Part shown: positions 56,755 through 64,000 of the stretch, one piece after another
Numbering within the stretch: the stretch's first letter is position 1
How the letters are laid out: every line of letters starts with the position of its first letter
From: Eumeta japonica
Taxonomy: Eukaryota; Arthropoda; Insecta; Lepidoptera; Psychidae
Length of the DNA: 64,000 bases
NCBI GenBank assembly: GCA_005406025.1
Contig: BGZK01000011.1
Location: 558,001 to 622,000, forward strand
Direction of reading: 5' to 3'
Notes under the pieces: model-generated
Seen by the model: the letters and a program-made list of their open reading frames with translations, nothing else
Told to the model about the DNA's origin: nothing
Databases searched by the model: none
Position numbers and translations under genes: made by a program

Positions 56755-57510
56755 CAAAAACCCGCCAAGTGCATGTTGGGCTATGCGCAATGTAGAGTTC
56801 CGTGGATGCTGGTGCAGTAGTCCACGTATTGTGATAAGTGGACTTGGAATGGACTTTTTTGTTTAACTTATTGATTGATTTCACGGCTAATAACGTTTAC
56901 AAATGGGCCCATATAGAACTGATTTTAATGACTGACGATATGACGATTTTGTATTTCCATAATTTTACATGGTTCATAAACTCATATTTACTATCTATTT
57001 CCCCAATCAACTACGTCATTTAAGTAATTTTCGAATTAATTTGTATGAAATAAACTTTGCATTTTACACCTCCATCTATATTTTATAAATTTGTCGCCTG
57101 TTACTCACTAACTTGTAAAGTTCACGCAGTAATAATATATTTTTTTAATTTCTTTATGTATACTATTAACACGAATTTTTTTTGATATATACCTGAATTA
57201 CCATTTACACGGTACGGGGTGGAGAGGACACATACTTGACTCTTTCAAAAATAAGCATTTTAAAGTTTAATATTTCGCTAATGGATCCCTAAATCGAAAA
57301 ATGGTTTTCACAGACCCGCAATTATTTTGAATAAGCTATTCAAAAATACTCCACTAGTTGGGATAGGTAAACGAGAAAAAATTATCCCCACTTCATCGTG
57401 TAAAGAAATACCTTATTTTTTTTTTCTAGCGCGTCTTAAAATTAAGCCGCGGATAAACAACAAACGAACGGACGGATATGGAAGAAGGTAAAGAGATTGT
57501 TGTTGACCAC
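56755..57510 (+). mobile_element. Dispersed repeat inserted in the RTE LINE
   Basis: It opens AAACCCGCCAAGTGCATGTT GGG..GTAGAGTTCCGTGG and closes near AACAAACGAACGGACGGATA TGG. Both ends resemble a common lepidopteran repeat (CCGGCAAGTGCGAGT.. and ACGGACGGACGGACA..GGGTTCCG). It separates two parts of the LINE that are adjacent in intact copies. Confidence 0.6.
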
Positions 57511-57554
57511 GGAAGCCAAAAAAACACCAAATTCTTAAACTTCAAATCGACGAG

Positions 57555-57690
57555 CTTACATAAAAGAATTGATGTATGTCAGTGAAGCAAGAGAAATATG
57601 CAAAAGTCGTACCATGTGAAAGTCTATAGTCTCTGCCTATCCTTCAGTGAAATGGGTGTGAGTATATATTATTATTACAATACTGTTATT
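57555..57690 (+). pseudogene. RTE LINE C-terminal tail
   Basis: KELMYVSEAREICKSRTM, then a stop, then KSIVSAYPSVKWV and a stop near 57662, followed by an ATT-rich tail. It matches the C-terminus expected of the RTE fragment at 55826-56715. Confidence 0.8.
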
Positions 57691-58084
57691 GTTATTACAT
57701 TACTATTAGTTTAAAAAAGGAATATAACATCAAAGACGTATTATTATTTGACCTTTCCCACTTGTCGTCATCCGTAAATCATGGTTATACCGTATTTGTT
57801 ATCCATAACTATTTCATTTCATTTGCGATTGAGAGTTAGATAATCAATAAATACTTCACATCGTGAAGTTGACTAAGAAATAGATTGATAAATAATTTAT
57901 TGTTTTGTTATTGTTGAGATTTTAAACACAATTTACATGAATACATTTGGGATGTTAACACATTCAGTGTTCACATCCGATCTAGAACTTCATATAAAAA
58001 TAGCCACTTGTAAATGTACCGATTATATCCATTTAATATTGATGACGATGAACGTTAAAACACATTATTTGTATATACACATAT
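57691..58084. other. AT-rich spacer
   Basis: Nothing recognised. Confidence 0.4.
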
Positions 58085-58390
58085 ACTGTGGTAGAGCCAT
58101 ATTGTGGCCTACTTGACTAACGCGTAAAACTTAGCCGGCTTGAATGTTAAATCGATGAAAAAATCGACAGACTTACTCTCACAAAATACGGACGTGAAGT
58201 TAGAGCTGCCTTAGTTGTATTTCATCGAGTGAGTCGTGGACCACTCCTCCTTTCCCGCTCTCGATCTCTTTCCATTGATATCCTATTCGCTCCGAAGAGA
58301 CCAGCAACGCACTGGCGCCTCCTACGGGGTCACGAGTGACCATGAGCGGCGGTGATCATCTACTTTTTAACGGCTCCCCCATTCTTCCGT
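58085..58390 (+). repeat. Family A interspersed repeat, copy 3
   Basis: It starts ACTGTGGTAGAGCCATATTG TGG and has CTCACAAAATACGGACGTGA AG in the middle. It ends with CCAGCAACGCACTGGCGCCT and GAGCGGCGGTGATCATCTAC, the latter a familiar 3-prime terminal motif (GGTGATCACTTACC-like) of moth LINEs. It aligns with 29520-29250. Confidence 0.7.
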
Positions 58391-58695
58391 CTATCGAATA
58401 TGCTATAAAAAATCTATTCTAACTTCTAACCACTGTAATGTAATTAAACTAACCAAACCCGCTATGAAACGCGTGAAACACGTGAAAAGCGTTCAATACC
58501 CTCATTCTGAAATAAAAAGATTATAGAGAGGTATGCCTCAGCAGCGGGGTGATTAAAACCTAACAAAAATTAGCAACCGCTCATTAAAATTGCTCATTTT
58601 ACGGATACGCACAGAAAACTCCTTTCAAAATATTACAAACAACCGTCTCAGAATCCCAAACTGGATTGAGCCATCGCGGGATGTTTAACGTCTGT
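58391..58695 (+). repeat. Non-LTR-like 3-prime end (family F), copy 2, and flank
   Basis: 58490-58560 reads ACCCTCATTCTGAAATAAAA AGATTATAGAGAGGTATGCC TCAGCAGCGG, matching 46520-46585. The rest of the segment is unclassified. Confidence 0.5.
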
Positions 58696-58712
58696 TATAT
58701 ATATATATATAA

Positions 58713-58755
<43 letters not shown>
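58696..58755. repeat. (TA)n microsatellite
   Basis: Two (TA)n runs are separated by AACTCA, the second about 40 bases long. The minus frame ending in an Ile-Tyr run (58695-59009) reflects this tract. Confidence 0.95.
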
Positions 58756-58758
<3 letters not shown>

Positions 58759-59537
58759 CCTTTCAAGCAAACGTCACGATGAGGAAGAACTAACAATGCC
58801 GATCGACAAAGCTCAAGTATGAGATAACACTGTCCGCGAAAGAGTATTGCTGGGATTTGGGATGAGTATGAGCTGACATTTATAATTTTTTCCACAATGA
58901 AGTTAGTGAAGCCTCGAGCCGTGATGATGGAGGAAACGTACTCAGCCGAACATGAATTTTTCAAGATTGCGATTTGATTTCCAATTTTGATACAAAATTT
59001 GGCAATCAAACAATTTTTCTTTCCGTTTATATGATATCAGACGGGATTATATTGGAGGTGATTTGATACAGAAATGTTAATCGCAGCTTATATTCTTTGA
59101 GATAGATTAAAACAGATCAATTTCGATTGCGTAAGCAGCAGTATCGAAAGAAATAATGGTTAGTGAATCCTGATTTGAAAATGGGTAGAAAAATATATAA
59201 AAAAGAGCATGCACAGTATAACGATGTGTATTATTAATTGTTTTATATAAAAGAGGCTATATGAACAGCAACATCGCCTTGACATTCACCAGCCAAATTT
59301 TTCATAATATTATTTTTTCTCATTTGATATTCGAGTTAACATATAATTATTCTCGAACTGTTTGACTTACTATCACAAATTCATCATCTTTCAAATTCAC
59401 CTGCCATTTTGATCATTATAATATGAATACTGTTTGGAAAGCAGTTTTCTTTAAGAAAACGAAAGATACTGAAGTGTAGTTCCTTTCAAATTGAATAATA
59501 TATGATAATACAAAACAGAGGTAACCCGATATGAAAT
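58756..59537. other. AT-rich spacer before the inverted duplication
   Basis: Nothing recognised. Whether the duplication extends into this stretch cannot be judged, because its partner lies beyond 64000. Confidence 0.4.
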
Positions 59538-60044
59538 GAACATTTGAACTTCCTTGTCTTCTTTGCAAACCAATAATACCGGGGCAGACTCGTCAAAGTA
59601 GTAACAAAAGTTCAAAAATTAGGTGCGTTTCTTCTCTGTAATCATAATAAATCATTGCAAAAATTACGTAACTGAGTTCCACTGTTGCAAAGCAAATTCC
59701 CGTCAGATTCTCATAAAAATTAGCATTTTATATAAAAAAATAATCCAAATATGTTCCATTTTTAAATTTATCATTAAATAACCAGTATTTATGATGTGTA
59801 CAAATTTTCCAGTATAAAATTATTGAGTAAATATTATCTAATTCATTTTGGGATACTTCGCGTACCTGCGATTTCCGAAAACATAGAGTCTTTAACAATG
59901 AGCCTTGGAAAAGAAAGAATCAGTTTTATACCGTTTTAAATTCAGTTTTTAGAAATCTTTTAACATAGCTTTTATTGTAAAATCATTGTTGTTGGCAATC
60001 AGTATGCGAAAAAATCGGTCATGAACGGAACCGAAAAGTGGTAG

Positions 60045-60165
60045 GGTATATGGACCTATTCTTGCGATGGATGCTGAAGTATAGCAAGATCATAACCATG
60101 AAATCTATATTCGCTCAGGAAATATGCGTGAATTTATATAGTTTGTATTCATAAAAAATTTTTCA
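60045..60165 (+). repeat. RTE LINE tail inside left arm
   Basis: GATGGATGCTGAAGTATAGC AAGATCATAACC and GGAAATATGCGTGAATTTAT are a shortened version of the VSEAREICKD..KYA 3-prime tail. The right arm carries a fuller copy at 63125-63265 (minus). Confidence 0.6.
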
Positions 60166-61046
60166 AGGGCTCTAAATAGTGAAGTAAATATTATTAAATT
60201 TATGTTCAAATAATGTAATATTCTGAAGGCCAATAATCGTAAGAATAAGATGCCCGAACGACAAAATGTCTTTGGTGAATGTAAAATAATATACTTCCGC
60301 TGGCACTGATATCTGCCAAGAAATGCTTAGAGTAGGGTGTTTTCAGTTGTCCGCGGGATCACGAGATCCGTTATAGACGTTTAGGTGCGCATAACGCGCG
60401 CGCTCAGCAGTAGAGTGACACATCGGCCGTAGCACATTAGGTTAGCGCGTCGCGGGAAAAATAGATTTCACGAATGTCACTTCGCGCCGGACCAATGTAA
60501 TATTTTAATATTTGAGCAAAACGAAATAGCGCGTACGCGAGCGACGACATCCGGTTTGTAACGCGCCAGAGACGAACGACCCATAATGCTTTATATTGTA
60601 TTCTTTTTACTTTTATTGAAAACATATGTTCAAAATATATAGGTTCAACATAATCCAAACCGGTAGAAATAACCGCGCAGGTGATGCTTGCATTTTGACG
60701 ACACAATGATGATTATGTTGTGCATGGCACATAATCAAAAGTTGAATAGAATCTCACTATTGTTTGACAATAGTTCGCCTTACACCATAAAGGTACCCTA
60801 ACAGTGAACTCCACTGTTATTCCTATAGGGTAAACGAAAGAACAAAATCTTCTGAGACACAGTATACGCCATAGTGTTTGGTTTTTAATGATTAAAAACA
60901 TTTTCAAATATTGCTCTTAATTTGATCAGATCGACAATCTCTCATTTTCTCGTTGTGGAACGTCGTGCCCTAAAAGTGAAATAACACATAGAACTTGAGG
61001 CCCAGACCAGACAAATGCTGTGTACATTATGTAAGATGTTAATTCG

Positions 61047-61351
61047 CGGAAATCCATAATTAGACGCCTGCCTCAACATGCATTAACATGCAGCATGCTA
61101 CATGAATAGATCCGAGAGTCAGCGGTGGTTGTTGACTCTCGAATCTGTTCTTCTACTAAGAATTCCCATCCAATTTCGAATTGAATATTGATTTGAGAGA
61201 ATTTCAAATATCGTTCTCCTTACGCTCTGATGGATGTGATTGTCTTCTATTTTCCTGAGGATATGTCTAGTTTGCGTGAAACGTAAGTAGAAATAACAAC
61301 ATAACAAAGCAGACTAAGATAAATAAACGACACTTGCTTAGGTGTTTGATG
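61047..61351. mobile_element. Family E MITE, truncated copy at left-arm inner end
   Basis: It starts AGACGCCTGCCTCAACATGC ATTAACATGCAGCATGC and is nearly identical to the reverse complement of 62117-61824. It stops at GGTGTTTGAT (61351), where the full copy at 61707-62117 has about 117 more bases, including the other terminal repeat. Confidence 0.85.
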
Positions 61352-61706
61352 TACAATACAATGTTAGGTGTACAATTCACAAAGCATTCTTAATGTATAG
61401 ATACGAGCACGTGCTAGTTTTCTTCCTCATCGGGACGTTGAAAAGAGGGAAAGGTGTATATATATATATATATATACGCACGACATACCTCTCTATATTG
61501 TGCGCTCATATTGCTTCACAACACTGAAATAATATCATTTACTTATTATAGACACAAAGTTTTGTAGAAGAACGACTAAAGCGCAGATTGATGCGTTAGA
61601 AACTTATTTTTATTTTATACTTATACTTGAAATATTAAAAACTAAAGGCACCATCAAATTCATGGAGAACTGCACCGAAGTAATTAATTTACATATTATT
61701 TGGACG
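61352..61706. other. Unique centre of the inverted duplication
   Basis: 355 bp with a short (TA)n run (61459-61476) and the near-direct repeat TACAATACAATGTTAGGTGT ACAATTC at its left edge. It matches neither arm. The 61-codon frame at 61342-61527 is incidental. Confidence 0.6.
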
Positions 61707-62117
61707 CCTGTCTGCAACATGCATTAACATGCAGCATGCAACCCACCGCTAACTCTCGAGTCTCTTCTTGAACTACGAGTTCCTATCTAACGAATCGGAT
61801 ATTCATTCGAGAGGATTGACAGATATCAAACACCTAAGCAAGTGTCGTTTATTTATCTTAGTCTGCTTTGTTATGTTGTTATTTCTACTTACGTTTCACG
61901 CAAACTAGACATATCCTCAGGAAAATGAAGACAATCACATCCATCAGAGCGTAAGGAGAACGATATTTGAAATTCTCTCAAATCAATATTCAATTCGAAA
62001 TTGGATGGGAATTCTTAGTAGAAGAACAGATTCGAGAGTCAACGGTAACCCACCGCTGACTCTCGGATCTATTCATGTAGCATGCTGCATGTTAATGCAT
62101 GTTGCAGGCAGGCGTCT
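61707..62117. mobile_element. Family E MITE, complete copy
   Basis: The ends are GACGCCTGTCTGCAACATGC ATTAACATGCAGCATGC and its reverse complement (GCATGCTGCATGTTAATGCA TGTTGCAGGCAGGCGTC). Weaker inverted pairing continues inward for roughly 150 bases (ACTCTCGAGTC.. with GATTCGAGAGT..). It has no ORF. It is related to 50724-51206. Confidence 0.88.
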
Positions 62118-64000
62118 AATTATGGATTTCCGCGAATTAACATCTTACATAATAGTACACAGCATTTGTCTGGTCTGGGCCTCAAGTTCTATGTGTTATT
62201 TCACTTTTAGGGCACGACGTTCCACAACGAGAGAAAATGAGAGAGATTGTCGATCTGATCAAATTAAGAGCAATATTTGAAAATGTTTTTAATCATTAAA
62301 AACCAAACACTATGGCGTATACTGTGTCTCAGAAGATTTTGTTCTTTCGTTTACCCTATAGGAATAACAGTGGAGTTCACTGTTAGGGTACCTTTAGGGT
62401 GTAAGGCGAACTATTGTCAAACAATAGTGAGATTCTATTCAACTTTTGATTATGTGCCATGCACAACATAATCATCATTGTGTCGTCAAAATGCAAGCAT
62501 CACCTGCGCGGTTATTTCTACCGGTTTGGATTATGTTGAACCTATATATTTTGAACATATGTTTTCAATAAAAGTAAAAAAGAATACAATATAAAGCATT
62601 ATAGGTCGTCGCGTTCGTCTCTGGCGCGTTACAAACGGGATCGATGTCGTCACTCGCGTACGCGCTGTATTTCGTTTTGCTCAAATATTAAAATATTCAC
62701 ATTTAATCCGGCGCGAAGAGTGACATTCGTGAAATCCTATTTTTCCCGCACACGACGCGCTAACCTAATATTGCTTTACGGCCGATGTGTCACTCTACTG
62801 CTGAGCGCGCGCGTTATGCGCACCTAAATCTATAACGAGATCTCGTAAATCCCGCATTTATTATGGACGACGCTTTTGTGTGTTTTCAACTCGAAACACC
62901 CTACTCTAAGCATTTCTTGGCAGATATCAGTGCCAGCGGAAGTATATTATTTTTACATTCACCAAAGACATTTTTGTGCTTATCTCTCGGGCATCGCAAT
63001 TAAACTTATACGATTATTTGATTATTGGCCTTCAGAATATTACAACGATTTATTTGAACATAAATTTAATAATATTTTACTTCAGACTATTTAGAGCCCT
63101 TAACAGATGACAAAATTTTTTTATGGAATACAAAACTATATAAATTCACGCATATTTCCTAGAAGGGTAGGCAGGGAATATAGATTTCAATTATGGTTAT
63201 GATCTTTGCATATCTCTCTAGCTTCACTGACATCCATTAGTTTTATCATGCAAGAAAAAACTAGGTCCATATACCCTACCACTTTTCGAAATTCCGCTTG
63301 TACACACCAGATCTTATTTTCAGTTTCATTCACGACCGTTCAAATAATGATTTTCGCATACCTACAGATTGCCAACGATGCTGAGAAGGCTTCTAGTACA
63401 ATAATATATAATTTACTTTTAAAATATAAACTAAAAAAGGGTATATTAACTAAAAACGTGAATATTTTACGGACGTTGAAAATTTGCTTACTTAATCATT
63501 TGTTTATCTGTAGTGATGTGATGTACAGCACGTGTGATCGTCTAGTTTACAAAATTCTATAATAAAAACTTGGCTTGGAATCGAGAACAATGGTTTGCTT
63601 TTCCAAAGGCTCATTGTTAAAGACTCTATGTTTTCGGGAAATCGCAAGTACGAAAAGTATCCCAAAATGAATTAGATAATATTTACTCAATAATTTCATA
63701 CTGGCAAATTGTACACCATCATAAATACTGGTTATTTAATGATAAATTTAAAAATGGAACATATTTGAATTATTTTTTTTATATAAAATGCTAATTTTTA
63801 TGAGAATCTGACGGGAATTTGCTTGCAACAGTGGAACTCAGTTACGTAATTTTTTTGCAATGATTTATTATGATTACAAAAAGGTTCAAAGCACCAATAA
63901 TTTCTTGAACTTTTGTTTACTACTTTTGACGAGTCTGCTTGTGCGACAGTATTAAATTGGTTTGCTGAGTTTCAAAGAAGACAAGGAAGTTCAAATGTCC
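61824..64000 (-). repeat. Right arm of large inverted duplication (runs off the window)
   Basis: Reverse complement of 59538-61351. It is near-identical up to about 62590. From about 62590 to 62880 it gains many one- to four-base insertions relative to the left arm (GTCGTCGCGTTCGTC against GTCGTTCGTC, GAAGAGTGAC against GAAGTGAC). Then it has an extra segment at 63270-63590, and it aligns again at 63590-64000. The matching ORFs 62277-62471 (plus) and 60907-60713 (minus) are copies of each other, not genes. Confidence 0.92.
63125..63265 (-). repeat. RTE LINE tail inside right arm
   Basis: On the minus strand ATGGATGTCAGTGAAGCTAG AGAGATATGCAAAGATCATA reads MDVSEAREICKDHN, followed by CCTGCCTACCCTTCTAGGAA ATATGCGTGA, the classical RTE C-terminus. 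It is fuller than the partner at 60045-60165. Confidence 0.75.

Larger units (their letters stand above)
59538..61351 (+). repeat. Left arm of large inverted duplication
   Basis: It is the reverse complement of 61824-64000. Outermost, ACATTTGAACTTCCTTGTCT matches the window end. Innermost, CACTTGCTTAGGTGTTTGAT matches 61824-61843. By eye the innermost 330 bases agree at about 97-98 percent, and 60713-60907 against 62277-62471 differs by about one residue in translation. The outer part is lower. Relative to the right arm it lacks about 150-250 bases around 59945-60010. Confidence 0.92.

Noticed and set aside
60713..62471. Two identical 64-codon ORFs as a conserved gene family
   Set aside because: They are the two arms of one inverted duplication. 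Nucleotide identity is equally high outside the frame, so there is no sign of coding selection.
1..64000. LTR retrotransposons or endogenous viruses
   Set aside because: I found no LTR pairs, primer-binding sites, gag/pol motifs or viral genes. The only reverse transcriptase is of the RTE LINE type.

Overview
This window looks like AT-rich nuclear DNA from an insect, most likely a moth or butterfly (Lepidoptera). The basis is the repeat content: irritans-type mariner relics, an RTE-type LINE, hAT fragments, and several short element families with heads such as CCGCCCGCGTGG or CGGCTCCGCCCGTGTG that I associate with lepidopteran genomes. I see no intact cellular protein-coding gene, no rRNA gene and no functional tRNA gene. 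The window is intergenic or intronic. It has two layers: many transposon relics, and GC/CpG-rich islands of unique-looking sequence with homeodomain-type TAAT cores that read like cis-regulatory elements.

Layout. 1-13 kb: a repeat copy (family A), an internally deleted mariner with both terminal inverted repeats (1147-2134), CpG-rich islands (5.3-5.8 and 11.1-11.5 kb), a family B repeat with a terminal hairpin (5876-6206), an orphan 91-codon ORF (7207-7482), a family D repeat (9060-9780), two convergent family C elements (10.1-11.1 kb) and a fold-back element (11766-12478). 13-27 kb: a hAT-type remnant packed with TATCGATA motifs, the tail of an RTE LINE followed by three palindromes (16.1 kb), regulatory islands (18.9-22.8 kb, one with a CTCF-like site), two fold-back elements (20109-20506; 23344-24988) and the second family D copy. 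27-31 kb: a broken hAT transposase on the minus strand, a second family A copy, and an exon-like minus-strand ORF (30042-30246). 31-35 kb: the densest set of island-type, homeodomain-site-rich sequence. 35-48 kb: fold-back element 35128-36150, the second family B copy, two hairpins with AT-microsatellite loops, a tRNA-derived SINE head, family C, regulatory islands, and a second mariner transposase pseudogene (47008-47992). 48-59 kb: CpG island, a MITE with a 14-bp target duplication, an inverted pair of copies of an unrecognised element flanking a 131-bp tandem array and a DUF4817/mariner-like transposase relic, an RTE LINE reverse transcriptase fragment split by another insertion, and family A copy 3. 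59.5-64 kb: a large imperfect inverted duplication that runs off the right edge, built around copies of the same MITE.

Nothing here forms a pathway. Every recognised protein fragment is a transposase or reverse transcriptase, and all are disabled by frameshifts, stops, deletions or catalytic substitutions. The biology of the window is therefore structural (nested insertion, inverted duplication, hairpins) and, by inference, regulatory (the islands). All alignments were made by eye. Percentages are approximate and family names are recognition calls, not search results.
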